From the NCBI RefSeq assembly GCF_018130825.1, contig NZ_JAFCJS010000002.1:372001-436000 (forward strand): DNA of 64,000 bases. Direction: 5' to 3'. Origin of the DNA: Bradyrhizobium liaoningense. GTDB taxonomy: Bacteria > Pseudomonadota > Alphaproteobacteria > Rhizobiales > Xanthobacteraceae. Shown one piece after another: positions 51,897-60,540 of this stretch. Position 1 is the first letter of the stretch; each line of letters starts with the position of its first letter. The translations under genes were made by a program, and so were the position numbers. Below the pieces are notes generated by a model, which saw only the letters and a list, made by a program, of their open reading frames with translations, had not been told where the DNA came from and made no database searches.

Positions 51897-52880
51897 ATGA
51901 GCACATCTCCCGACACAGCCGGCCAGCCGGTCGCCCTCGTCATCCAGCGCCGCATCACGGACGACGGCTTTGCCGCGTTCGCACGCTGGAACGGCGAGGT
52001 CGGCGAGGTGCTCAAGACCTGGCCAGGTTTCCTCGGCCAGGAGGTGGTTCCGCCGCAGCCGCCGGCGCATGTGGACTGGGTGACGATCCTGCGCTTTGCG
52101 AGCCCGGCCGCCGCGCGCGCCTGGCTCCAGAGCGAGGTGCGGGCGAAGCTGATCGCGGACGTGCAACGCTTCTTCGTCGGCTCGGAGGATGTTCATATCC
52201 TGCCCGACACCGGTGTTCAGCGCGACAATGCAGTCTCCGCCGTGATCTCGTTCAAGGTCCCTGATGGGCTCGACGACGCCTTCCTCAAATGGCAGCAGCG
52301 CATCCAGGCCGCCGAGGCCGAGTTCAAGGGGTTTTTGCGCCACAAGATCGAGCGGCCGATTCCGGGCCTGCATGACGAGTGGATCATCATCCTGTCGTTC
52401 GACAGCGATGCCAATCTCAATGCCTGGCTCGACTCGCCGTTGCGGCAGACGCTGCTGAAGGAGGGCGCGCGCTTCAACGCCGGCATGAATGTGAAGCGGG
52501 CGAGCTACGGCTTCAATTTCTGGTTCCCCGCCGGCAAGACGCAGGCCCCCGAGCAAGGACCTGGCTTCATCTGGAAGAGCAACCTCATCGTTCTGCTGGT
52601 GCTTTATCCCGTGGTCTATCTCTGGGGCTATTTCATCAGCCATCCGCTGATCGACAGCCATGGCGTGCCGGTCTGGCTGTCGCTGTTCGTCGGCAACCTC
52701 GTCAGCACCCAGCTGCTCGGCTGGTGGCTCGTGCCCGCCGCCTTCAGGGCGCTCGACTGGTGGGTGGCGCCGAAGGCGGCGATCAGTCGCCAGATCGCGG
52801 GCTATGTGCTGCTTGCCGCGCTCTATGCTGCATCGATGGGCCTGTACGCGCTGCTGCTCGCGTGGCATTGGGGACGGTGA
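51897..52880 (+). CDS. Duplicated-ABM-domain membrane protein
   Basis: The 327-residue protein has two consecutive antibiotic-biosynthesis-monooxygenase-like (dimeric alpha-beta barrel) domains. The first is about residues 12-100 (VALVIQRRITDDGFAAFARWNGEVGEVLKTWPGFLGQEVV) and the second about 105-195 (AVSAVISFKVPDGLDDAFLKWQQRIQAAEAEFKGFLRHKI). The C-terminal 115 residues have three or four hydrophobic segments (IVLLVLYPVVYLWGYFIS, LSLFVGNLVSTQLLGWWLV, YVLLAALYAASMGLYALLLAW). The fused domain pair may bind or oxidise a lipophilic compound at the membrane. It follows guaD by 15 bases. Confidence 0.82.
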   Translation: MSTSPDTAGQPVALVIQRRITDDGFAAFARWNGEVGEVLKTWPGFLGQEVVPPQPPAHVDWVTILRFASPAAARAWLQSEVRAKLIADVQRFFVGSEDVHILPDTGVQRDNAVSAVISFKVPDGLDDAFLKWQQRIQAAEAEFKGFLRHKIERPIPGLHDEWIIILSFDSDANLNAWLDSPLRQTLLKEGARFNAGMNVKRASYGFNFWFPAGKTQAPEQGPGFIWKSNLIVLLVLYPVVYLWGYFISHPLIDSHGVPVWLSLFVGNLVSTQLLGWWLVPAAFRALDWWVAPKAAISRQIAGYVLLAALYAASMGLYALLLAWHWGR

Positions 52881-52932
52881 GGCCGTCCACCGTATTGTCG
52901 CGGAGAGGGACGGTCGCTGGACATCGACGACC

Positions 52933-53835
52933 ATGTTCGCCCTGACATTTCTCGGCACCTCGGCAAGCGTTCCCTCGGCGGAGCGTAATCATCCGGCACT
53001 CCTTGTGGAGGCGGCGGGCCAGCGCATCCTGGTCGATTGCGGTGAGGGCACGCAGCGCCAGCTGCTGCGCAGCGGCGCCGGCTTTCGGCGCCTCGACCGC
53101 ATCCTGCTGACGCACGCGCATCTCGATCACGTGCTCGGCATCCCCGGCCTGTTCTCGACACTGGGCTTGCGGCAGACCTCCGACGTGATGACCATTCACG
53201 GCGGGGAAGGCACGCTCGACATCGTCATCCGTATTCTCGCAGGGCTATGGGGTGCGGGCAGAGCGCCGATTGCGGTGGAGTTCTCAGCCTTGAGCGAAGG
53301 GCAGGTCATCGACGCCGGCGACTTCACCGTCGACTGCTTTCCGGTCCGCCACCGCGACACCGACAGTTTTGGTTTCGTCTTCAAGAGTCCCGCTCGCCGC
53401 CACCTTCGGTCCGATCGCCTCGCGGCGCTCGGTGTCCCCGACGGTCCCTTGCGCGGCGAGCTGGCGCAGGGACGGCCAATCGTCGTCGATGGCCGAACGA
53501 TCGATCCGGAAGATGTCCTGGGGCCGCCGAGCGGCGGCAAAAAGCTCGTCGTGATCGGCGACACCGAGACGACGGATGGACTCTCCAAGCATGTCGCCGA
53601 CGCCGATATGCTGGTGATCGAGGCAACGTTCCTCGATCGCGACGCGCCGACGGCGCGGAATTACGGCCATCTCACCGCGGCAGAGGCGGCGTCCTTTGCG
53701 GCCGCGAACAACGTTGGCCAGCTGGTGCTGACTCACATGTCGGGACGCTATGAGGACGAAGAGATCCGGGCGGAGGCCACAAGGATCTTTCCAAACAGCC
53801 GGATCGCCGCCGACTTCGACCATGTGGTCATCTAG
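52933..53835 (+). CDS. RNase Z-like metallo-beta-lactamase fold hydrolase
   Basis: The 300-residue protein starts MFALTFLGTSASVPSAERNHPALLVEAAGQRILVDCGEGTQRQL, the RNase Z/ElaC N-terminus, and has the zinc motif THAHLDH near residues 59-65, plus VIEATFLDRD and LTHMSGRY in the late His positions. It resembles tRNA 3'-processing endonuclease but may be a phosphodiesterase. The ATG at 52933 is preferred to a much earlier frame start at 52660, which lies within the preceding gene. Its stop is 16 bases from the convergent IclR gene. Confidence 0.86.
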   Translation: MFALTFLGTSASVPSAERNHPALLVEAAGQRILVDCGEGTQRQLLRSGAGFRRLDRILLTHAHLDHVLGIPGLFSTLGLRQTSDVMTIHGGEGTLDIVIRILAGLWGAGRAPIAVEFSALSEGQVIDAGDFTVDCFPVRHRDTDSFGFVFKSPARRHLRSDRLAALGVPDGPLRGELAQGRPIVVDGRTIDPEDVLGPPSGGKKLVVIGDTETTDGLSKHVADADMLVIEATFLDRDAPTARNYGHLTAAEAASFAAANNVGQLVLTHMSGRYEDEEIRAEATRIFPNSRIAADFDHVVI

Positions 53836-53851
53836 TCGCCGCGACCCCCGT

Positions 53852-54697
53852 TCAGCTCGACAATCCCGACTTGATCGCGAGATCCTGCGCCTGGCTCGTC
53901 AGCTGCACCAGTCGCGGCAGCGCCCGGTCGCGAAAGGACGGCATGTCCATCCGCATCGCATCGACGGTGACGCTCAGTCCGGCGACCACCAGACCCTGGG
54001 CGTCGAAGATCGGCGTTGCCAGCGTGCGCAGGCCATAGGCGTTCTCGCCGTCGGAGACGGCATGGCCCTTCTTCTTCACCTGATCGAGCCGGGCGAGCAG
54101 GGCATCGAGGTCGGTGAGCGTTCGCTCCGACAGTTTGACACGAGGGCGCAACTCAAGCCGCGAGATCTGCTCGTCGCGCGCCAGATGCGCCAGCATCACG
54201 TGGCCGAGCGCGGCGCTGTAGGCGGGGATGCGCGTGCCCGGCCGGCGATCCATCTTGTGGCGATCGAGGCCGGCGCCGACGCGGGCGAGATAGACCACAT
54301 CACCGCCGTCGAGGATGCCGAGCGAGGCCGCATCGCCGACCGCAGGCACGAGCTCGCGCAGCAGCGGCTCGACGATGGTCCGCAAGGACCCGTGCGACAG
54401 CACGGTGTATCCGAGATCGAGGCAGGCGACGCCGAGGCGGAACCGGCGGCTCTGCGGAACCGCCTGAAGGTAGCCGAGCTCGATCAGGGTCTGGATCAGC
54501 CGGAACGCGGTTCCGCGGTCGAGATCGGCCCGTGCGGCAATCTCACTCAGGGTGAGCTCGAAGGCCTCGCTGGTGAAACTCTTGAGTACGGCAAACGCCT
54601 TGCCGACCGAAGCGACGTAATTCTTTGGATTTTTCGCTGCCGCTTCAGGTTTGCGCCGTGTGGCCTTGTTCTCAGGCTTGCTCTCGGTCTTGGCCAT
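53852..54697 (-). CDS. IclR family transcriptional regulator
   Basis: The 281-residue protein has a basic linker, then the IclR HTH (VGKAFAVLKSFTSEAFELTLSEIAARADLDRGTAFRLIQTLIELGYLQ, residues 30-80) and the effector domain (GILDGGDVVYLARVGAG, RIPAYSAALGHVMLAHLA, then GLRTLATPIFDAQGLVVAGLSV). PcaR/PobR-like proteins of this family act on aromatic pathways, but here it is divergent from an acid-sugar operon. The ATG at 54697 is preferred over an upstream one at 54790, which would overlap the operator. Confidence 0.92.
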   Translation of the reverse strand: MAKTESKPENKATRRKPEAAAKNPKNYVASVGKAFAVLKSFTSEAFELTLSEIAARADLDRGTAFRLIQTLIELGYLQAVPQSRRFRLGVACLDLGYTVLSHGSLRTIVEPLLRELVPAVGDAASLGILDGGDVVYLARVGAGLDRHKMDRRPGTRIPAYSAALGHVMLAHLARDEQISRLELRPRVKLSERTLTDLDALLARLDQVKKKGHAVSDGENAYGLRTLATPIFDAQGLVVAGLSVTVDAMRMDMPSFRDRALPRLVQLTSQAQDLAIKSGLSS

Positions 54698-54772
54698 TCG
54701 AATGCCCCGCCACGACAGCTGCCCTTGACGCGGCGGCAGCCTGATCTTACCAACGAGGCAGATCATAACAAA

Positions 54773-54789
54773 TGTTCGCATTCCGAACA
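54773..54789. promoter_or_regulatory. Palindromic IclR operator candidate
   Basis: TGTTCGCATTCCGAACA has perfect TGTTCG/CGAACA arms with a 5-base centre, between the IclR start (54697) and the DapA-like start (54816). This is the size and spacing expected for an IclR site controlling both directions. Confidence 0.75.
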
Positions 54790-54815
54790 ATATCGATTTG
54801 ACGATCGGAGGAAGT

Positions 54816-55739
54816 TTGTCGACATCATCGCTGCACCCTCATGGCGTGTTCTCCGCCGCGTTGACGCCCCTCGACGCCGAGCTCGCCCCCGATCATGCGC
54901 GCTTCGTCGCGCATTGCCGCTACTTGCTGGACAAAGGCTGCGACGGCATCGCGCTGCTCGGCACCACCGGCGAGGCGAACTCATTTTCCGCGGCCGAACG
55001 TATGGCCCTGCTCGAGGCGGTGGTGGCCGCGGGCATCGCGCCGCAGCGGCTTCTCCCTGGAACGGGCGTCGCCGCGCTCACCGAGACCATTGCGCTGACG
55101 CGTCACGCGCTCTCGGTCGGCGTCGACACCGTGGTGATGCTGCCGCCGTTCTACTACAAGGGCGTCAGCGACGACGGCATCTACGCGTCTTACAGCGAAG
55201 TCGTGCAGCGCATCGGCGATGCCCGGCTCAAGGTCGTGCTCTATCACATCCCGCAGATGTCGGCGCAGCCGATCTCGCACGCGCTGATCGAGCGGCTGCG
55301 CAAGGCTTATCCGGCCGTCTTCACCGGCATCAAGGATTCCTCCGGCGACTTCGCCAACATGACCGCGATGGTCGAGCGCTTCCCGGGCTTTTCGGTTCTC
55401 GTCGGGGCCGATCCGCTGCTCCTGCCGCTGCTGCGCAAGGGCGGGGCGGGTTGCATCACCGCGACCTCGAACCTCATCGCGCGCGACCTTGCCTATGTCT
55501 ACAAGCATTTTCGCGACAGCGACGATGATGCGGCGCTCAAGGCGGCGCAGGCGCGCATCGTGAAAGCGCGCGAGCTGGTCTCGCGCTTCCCGCAGATGGC
55601 CTCGCTGAAGGCGATCGTCGCCGAGCGCACCGGCCATGCCGGATGGCAACGCCTGCGGCCGCCGCTGGAGTCGCTGCCGCCGGCTCAAGCGAAAGAGCTG
55701 CTTGCGGATGCCGCGGCGTTCGCTGCCGCCACCGTCTAG
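54816..55739 (+). CDS. Dihydrodipicolinate synthase/N-acetylneuraminate lyase family aldolase
   Basis: The product has 307 residues from TTG at 54816, with GGAGG 4 bases upstream; a TTG at 54798 is too early because the ribosome site would fall inside. It has the DapA-family core: GIALLGTTGEANSFSAAER near residues 44-62, VVLYHIPQMSAQPIS with the Tyr, and the Schiff-base Lys in FTGIKDSSGDFANM. It makes or cleaves a 2-oxo acid. As the first gene of the IclR-regulated operon, it may act on an acid-sugar derivative such as 2-keto-3-deoxy acid. Confidence 0.9.
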   Translation: MSTSSLHPHGVFSAALTPLDAELAPDHARFVAHCRYLLDKGCDGIALLGTTGEANSFSAAERMALLEAVVAAGIAPQRLLPGTGVAALTETIALTRHALSVGVDTVVMLPPFYYKGVSDDGIYASYSEVVQRIGDARLKVVLYHIPQMSAQPISHALIERLRKAYPAVFTGIKDSSGDFANMTAMVERFPGFSVLVGADPLLLPLLRKGGAGCITATSNLIARDLAYVYKHFRDSDDDAALKAAQARIVKARELVSRFPQMASLKAIVAERTGHAGWQRLRPPLESLPPAQAKELLADAAAFAAATV

Positions 55740-55766
55740 AATCAGCCCGGGCGACGAGGCGAACCG

Positions 55767-57206
55767 ATGTCCGATTCTTTCCAGGATGCGTTGGCCGGGC
55801 TCGCCGCTATCGTCGGCGGCAAGCACGTCATCGCGTCCGGACCCGACCAGGAACCCTATGTGGTGGACTGGCGCGGGCGCTATCACGGACGTGCGGTCGC
55901 GGTGGTGAAGCCGGGTTCGACCGCCGAGGTCGCCACTGTCGTGAAGTTCTGCGCGGAAAGGCGGCTCGCGATCGTGCCGCAGGGCGGCAATACCGGCATG
56001 TGCGGCGCCGCGACGCCCGACGATCACGCCGGCAATGTCGTGATCCGGCTCGACCGCATGCGCGCCATTCGTGACGTCAGCCCGCTCGCCAACACCGTCA
56101 CAGTGGAGGCCGGCTGCATCCTCGCCGAGGTGCAGAACGCGGCGCGCGACGTCGACCGCTATTTTCCCTTGAGCCTCGGCGCGGAGGGCTCCTGCCAGAT
56201 CGGCGGCAACATCTCGACCAATGCCGGCGGCACCGCCGTGCTGCGTTACGGTCCGACGCGTGATCTCGTGCTCGGCCTGGAGGTCGTGCTGCCCGATGGC
56301 CGCGTCTTCAACGGCCTGCGCGCGTTGCGCAAGGACAATACGGGTTATGCGCTGAAGCAGCTTTTCATCGGCGCCGAGGGCACGCTCGGCATCGTCACCG
56401 CGGCGGTGCTGAAGCTGTTCGCGCCGCCGCGCAGCTCGGCCCTGGCGCTGTTGAAGCTGCAGGGCGTGGAGCAGGCGCTCGAAATCATGCAGCGCCTGCG
56501 CGGCGCGGTCGGCGACCGGCTCGGCAGCCTCGAGATCATGTCGCGCTCGCAGATCGAGGCGATCGCCGCGACGGTGCCGCATGTCACGATTCCCTTCGAG
56601 CTGACGACGCCATGGTATCTGATCGTCGAGCTGACCGACACGCTCGCAGGCGTCGACCTCAACGAGCCGCTGGCCACTGTGCTTGCGGACGCGATGGAAG
56701 CGGGGCTAGCCGAGGACGCCATCTTGGCCTCCAATCTGGCGCAGGCGAAGGCGATCTGGGCTGTCAGGCACAGCGTGTCCGAAGGCAACAAGCGCAGCGG
56801 CTATGTGGTGTCGCATGACAGTGTGGTGCCGCTGGAGCGCCAGGCGGCCTTCGTCAACAATGTCGAGGCGCGGATCAAGGCGGCGGTTCCGCATGCGAAC
56901 GTCGTCATGCACGGCCACATCGGCGACGGCAACATCCACGTTGTGGCCCTGATCGATCGGGTACATTGCCAGGACCCGGATGCGACGGCGAGGCTGGTGG
57001 CTGTGATCAACGAGATCGTCGACGACGAGACCGCGGCGCAGGGCGGTGCGATCAGTGCCGAGCACGGCATCGGAATCACCAATCGCGGCAGGCTTGCGCG
57101 GGTTGCCGATCCGCTCGATATCGAGCTGATGCGCGACATCAAGCAATTGCTCGATCCGAATGGCCTGATGAATCCCGGCAAGATTTTTGGCGCGGGAGCG
57201 AGATGA
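55767..57206 (+). CDS. FAD-binding oxidase/dehydrogenase (GlcD / D-2-hydroxyglutarate dehydrogenase-like)
   Basis: The 479-residue protein has the PCMH FAD motif PQGGNTGMCGAATPD near residues 74-88, then GSCQIGGNISTNAGGTAVLRYGPTRDLVLGLEVVLPDG. The C-terminal FAD-oxidase domain carries HGHIGDGNIHVVAL and AEHGIGITNRGRL, typical of metal-binding 2-hydroxyacid dehydrogenases, ending MNPGKIFGAGA. It oxidises a D-2-hydroxy acid. It follows the aldolase by 27 bases and overlaps the kinase start (ATGA), so the operon order is coupled. Confidence 0.92.
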   Translation: MSDSFQDALAGLAAIVGGKHVIASGPDQEPYVVDWRGRYHGRAVAVVKPGSTAEVATVVKFCAERRLAIVPQGGNTGMCGAATPDDHAGNVVIRLDRMRAIRDVSPLANTVTVEAGCILAEVQNAARDVDRYFPLSLGAEGSCQIGGNISTNAGGTAVLRYGPTRDLVLGLEVVLPDGRVFNGLRALRKDNTGYALKQLFIGAEGTLGIVTAAVLKLFAPPRSSALALLKLQGVEQALEIMQRLRGAVGDRLGSLEIMSRSQIEAIAATVPHVTIPFELTTPWYLIVELTDTLAGVDLNEPLATVLADAMEAGLAEDAILASNLAQAKAIWAVRHSVSEGNKRSGYVVSHDSVVPLERQAAFVNNVEARIKAAVPHANVVMHGHIGDGNIHVVALIDRVHCQDPDATARLVAVINEIVDDETAAQGGAISAEHGIGITNRGRLARVADPLDIELMRDIKQLLDPNGLMNPGKIFGAGAR

Positions 57207-58315
57207 CGATGACGAGCGTCCGGCTGCTTGCTGACGATCTGACCGGTGCGCTCGACACCGCTGCGGAGTTCGTCGGCCTGTGCGGACCGTTCGACGTCAC
57301 CTGGCCGGAAGCACCTGCGGCGTCCGGCTCCGGGAGCCTCGCGATCGACAGCGGTACCCGCGAGCGGTCGAAGGCCGAGAGCGTCGAGATCGTCGGGCAG
57401 CTGGCGCCGCGGCTTCAGGGAGCGACGATCGCCTACAAGAAGGTCGACAGTCTCCTGCGCGGGGCGTGGGCTGCCGAGCTCGGCGCCTGCCTGCGCAGCG
57501 GTCATTGGGCATCCTGCGTGGTCGCGCCCGCCTTCGACTATCAGGGGCGCCGCACCGCAGGCGGCCAGCAATTCGCACGCACGGTGCAAGGCGAGTGGCA
57601 CCGGGTCGGCGACAATTTGCTGGATCAGTTGAGGCAAGACGGCATCGAGGCGCTGCGGGGCAGCTCCGATACGCTGTCGCAGGGCGGCGTTCAGGTGTTC
57701 GATGCCGAGAGCGACATCGACCTCGACCGCGTCGTCGAGATGGGACGGCGGATGCCGGGGCCCGTGCTGTGGTGCGGAAGCGGTGGACTGGCCGGCGCGC
57801 TTGCGCGCAGTCACCGTGCCGATGCGCCGAGCCAATTGAAGTTGCCGGTGCTGGGGCTGTTCGGCTCCGACCAGCCCGCCACTGCATCTCAGCTCGCTGC
57901 ATGCGGCGAAGCGACGATTGAGCTTGCGGAAGGCGAGGGCGCGACGCGCGTCCAGCGCAAGCTCGCCGATGACCGCGTGGCCGTGGTCAAATTCTCGCTC
58001 GCCTGCGGCCTGACGCGCGCTGAAGCGGCGCAGCGGATCGCGCACGAAATGGCGGCATTGATTGGGGCGCTCGATCCGCCCGGCACGCTGATCGTCGCCG
58101 GCGGCGAGACCTTGAAGGCCGCCTGTGTTGCCCTTGGCGCGCACGCGCTTGAGGTGACAGGGCGTGTTGTTCCGGGATTGCCGCGCTCGATCCTGCAAGG
58201 CGGGCGCTGGTCCGGCGTCGACGTCATCTCGAAATCCGGTGCATTCGGTCCCAGCGAGCTGTGGCGTGACCTGCTCCGGGACAATCATCTGCTCAGAATG
58301 GAGAGTCCGATATGA
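57203..58315 (+). CDS. DUF1537 four-carbon acid-sugar kinase
   Basis: The 370-residue protein starts with LLADDLTGALDTAAEF near residues 8-23, the DUF1537 N-terminal signature. It has a middle GSGGLAGALARS and a C-terminal LIVAGGETLKAACVALGA with the nucleotide-binding GGET. OtnK/DtnK-type kinases phosphorylate 3-oxo-tetronate, D-threonate or D-erythronate at O4. The paired PdxA2 gene then oxidises the product. It overlaps both neighbours by 4 bases (ATGA). A long in-frame extension from 56966 lies inside the oxidase and is rejected. Confidence 0.92.
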   Translation: MTMTSVRLLADDLTGALDTAAEFVGLCGPFDVTWPEAPAASGSGSLAIDSGTRERSKAESVEIVGQLAPRLQGATIAYKKVDSLLRGAWAAELGACLRSGHWASCVVAPAFDYQGRRTAGGQQFARTVQGEWHRVGDNLLDQLRQDGIEALRGSSDTLSQGGVQVFDAESDIDLDRVVEMGRRMPGPVLWCGSGGLAGALARSHRADAPSQLKLPVLGLFGSDQPATASQLAACGEATIELAEGEGATRVQRKLADDRVAVVKFSLACGLTRAEAAQRIAHEMAALIGALDPPGTLIVAGGETLKAACVALGAHALEVTGRVVPGLPRSILQGGRWSGVDVISKSGAFGPSELWRDLLRDNHLLRMESPI

Positions 58316-59349
58316 CCTCTCGTCATCTTGCCATCACCATGGGCGATCCGGCCGGGATCGGGCCGGAGATCATCGTCAAGGCCTGCGTCGGGCTGAAGGA
58401 GCGGATCGCGAAGGGCGATCTGCGCCTGCTCGTCATCGGCAGCGGCGCGGCGCTGGAAGGCGCGAAGGCCGCGCTCGGTGCCGACGTCGCGATCCCGGAG
58501 GTGACGGCCGACGATCGCGAATGGCCCAATCTCTGCTACCTGCAGGCCGACGCCGAGGGCGATCCGATCAAGCCCGGCGTGCTCAGCGCCGATGGCGGCC
58601 GCTTCGCCTACAAGGCGATCGAGCAGGGCGTGCGCCTGACGCAGGCCGGCCGCACCGCGGCGATCGTCACCGCGCCGCTCAACAAGGAAGCGCTCAACAA
58701 GGCCGGCTATCATTTCCCCGGTCATACCGAGATGCTGGCGCATCTCACCGGGGTGCGCGGCTCGGTGATGCTGCTCGCCCATGGCAACATGCGCGTCAGC
58801 CATGTCTCGACCCATGTTGCGCTGGAGGACGTGCCGAAGCGCCTGACGCCGGAGCGGCTGCGCATGGTGATCGACCTCACCAACGACGCGCTGCGCCGGC
58901 TTGGCATCGCCAAACCGAAGATCGCAATCGCCGCGCTCAATCCGCATGCGGGCGAGGGCGGCCTGTTCGGCCGGCAGGATATCGACGTGTCGGCGCCGAC
59001 GATCGCGAAAGCGGTCGCCGACGGCCTCGACGTCGTCGGCCCGGTGCCGGGCGACACCATTTTCGTCAAGCTGCGTGCCGGCCAGTTCGATGCCGCGGTC
59101 GCGATGTATCACGATCAGGGGCACATTCCCGTCAAGCTGCTCGGCTTCCAGGTCGATCCCGCGACCGGCCGCTGGCAGGAGCTTTCCGGCGTCAACATCA
59201 CGCTGGGCCTGCCGATCATCCGCACCTCCGTGGATCACGGCACCGCCTTCGATATCGCCGGCAAGGGCATCGCCAACGAGCACAGCCTGATCGAGGCCAT
59301 CGACTATGCCGAGCGGCTGGCCGCCGGCGCCTCCGCAGCCAAATCATGA
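58312..59349 (+). CDS. pdxA2: PdxA2 / 4-phospho-D-threonate or D-erythronate dehydrogenase
   Basis: The 345-residue protein starts ITMGDPAGIGPEIIVKAC (residues 7-24) and has GHTEMLAHLTGV, with the active-site His of the PdxA family. Later metal-binding Asp/His residues fall in VAMYHDQGHIPVKLLG near residue 265. The fused phosphoacid-sugar route with the DUF1537 kinase and a preceding aldolase makes it a PdxA2 rather than vitamin B6 PdxA. It oxidises and decarboxylates 4-phospho-threonate to DHAP and CO2 in known relatives. Confidence 0.9.
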   Translation: MTSRHLAITMGDPAGIGPEIIVKACVGLKERIAKGDLRLLVIGSGAALEGAKAALGADVAIPEVTADDREWPNLCYLQADAEGDPIKPGVLSADGGRFAYKAIEQGVRLTQAGRTAAIVTAPLNKEALNKAGYHFPGHTEMLAHLTGVRGSVMLLAHGNMRVSHVSTHVALEDVPKRLTPERLRMVIDLTNDALRRLGIAKPKIAIAALNPHAGEGGLFGRQDIDVSAPTIAKAVADGLDVVGPVPGDTIFVKLRAGQFDAAVAMYHDQGHIPVKLLGFQVDPATGRWQELSGVNITLGLPIIRTSVDHGTAFDIAGKGIANEHSLIEAIDYAERLAAGASAAKS

Positions 59350-59362
59350 GATCGAACGCACG

Positions 59363-60493
59363 ATGACCAACGCCTTCACGCCCATCGAAATCCAACGCCC
59401 CACGATCCTGGAGTTCGGCAACGGCACGATCACCGCTGCGGCGCGCTTCGCCGAGCGGATCGGCGCCAAGCGACCGCTGGTGATCTCCGATCCGTTCAAT
59501 GCGCGCCGCGTCGACACGCTGGCGCTGCCGGGCGCGGTGAAGGTGTTCGGCGACGTCAAGCCCGAGCCGGACCTGCCGAATCTCGAGAAGGCGGTGGCCA
59601 TGGCGAAGGACGCCAGGCCCGATCTCGTCGTCGGTTTCGGCGGCGGCAGCGCCATGGATCTCGCCAAGCTGATCGCGGTGATGTGCACCAGTGACGTGCC
59701 CTTTGCCGACATCGTCGGGCCGGAGAAGGTCGCCGGCCGCAGCGTCGCGCTGATGCAGATCCCGACCACCTCGGGCACCGGCAGCGAGGCCGGCACCCGT
59801 GCGCTCGTCACCGATCCCGTCAGCCAGAACAAGCAGGCGGTGCAGAGCCGCTTCATGCTCGCCGACATCGCCATCGTCGATCCGGACCTGACGATGACCG
59901 TGCCGAAGGAGGTGACGGCGGCGACCGGCGTCGATGCGCTGGCACATTGCGTCGAGGCCTACACCAGCCGCAAGGCGCATCCGACGATCGATCTCTATGC
60001 GCTCGAAGGCGCGCGGCTGGTGGGGCGCTATCTCAAGCGCGCGGTGGCCGATGGCGGCGACCGCGAGGCGCGTGCCGGCCTGTCCCTGGCCTCGCTCTAC
60101 GGCGGCTATTGCCTCGGGCCGGTGAATACGACCGCGGGTCACGCCGTGGCCTATCCGCTCGGCACGCGCCATCACGTCGCGCACGGCCTCGCCTGCGCGG
60201 TGATCTTCCCGCACACGCTCGCCTTCAACATGCCGGCGGTGGAAGAGAAGACGGTCGCCGTGCTGGGTGCGTTGGGGCTGCCCCAGCAACGCGATCCGAA
60301 GTTCGTGTTCGAGGCGACCTACGCGTTCTGCAAGGATCTCGGCATCGAGATGCGGCTGTCAGCTCTCGGCGTGCCCAAAAGCGATCTCGGCGTGATGGCT
60401 GACGAGGCGCACGCCATCCGCCGCCTGCTCGACAACAACCCGCGTGACCTCAGCCGGGATGCGATCCTGAACATGTACGAGGTCGCGTTCTAA
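59363..60493 (+). CDS. Iron-containing alcohol dehydrogenase
   Basis: The 376-residue protein has a Rossmann-like FGGGSAMDLAKLIAVM near residues 94-109, then IPTTSGTGSEAGTRALVTD, the metal-binding DALAHCVEAYTSRKAHP and HHVAHGLACAVIFPH, typical of Fe-ADH (type III). It reduces or oxidises a hydroxyaldehyde/hydroxy acid. The ATG at 59363 lies 13 bases after PdxA2. A longer start at 59306 would overlap the PdxA2 end. It supports the acid-sugar pathway. Confidence 0.9.
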   Translation: MTNAFTPIEIQRPTILEFGNGTITAAARFAERIGAKRPLVISDPFNARRVDTLALPGAVKVFGDVKPEPDLPNLEKAVAMAKDARPDLVVGFGGGSAMDLAKLIAVMCTSDVPFADIVGPEKVAGRSVALMQIPTTSGTGSEAGTRALVTDPVSQNKQAVQSRFMLADIAIVDPDLTMTVPKEVTAATGVDALAHCVEAYTSRKAHPTIDLYALEGARLVGRYLKRAVADGGDREARAGLSLASLYGGYCLGPVNTTAGHAVAYPLGTRHHVAHGLACAVIFPHTLAFNMPAVEEKTVAVLGALGLPQQRDPKFVFEATYAFCKDLGIEMRLSALGVPKSDLGVMADEAHAIRRLLDNNPRDLSRDAILNMYEVAF

Positions 60494-60540
60494 CGGCTCG
60501 CAACACCCAATCAACAACAGTGAAAGTAGAGGAAACCTCG

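Noticed and set aside
50124-52958. 944-codon open frame on the minus strand opposite guaD
   Set aside because: High GC with strong GC3 bias leaves long stop-free antisense frames. The text is rich in R, A, H and D without domains and lies opposite well-supported genes.
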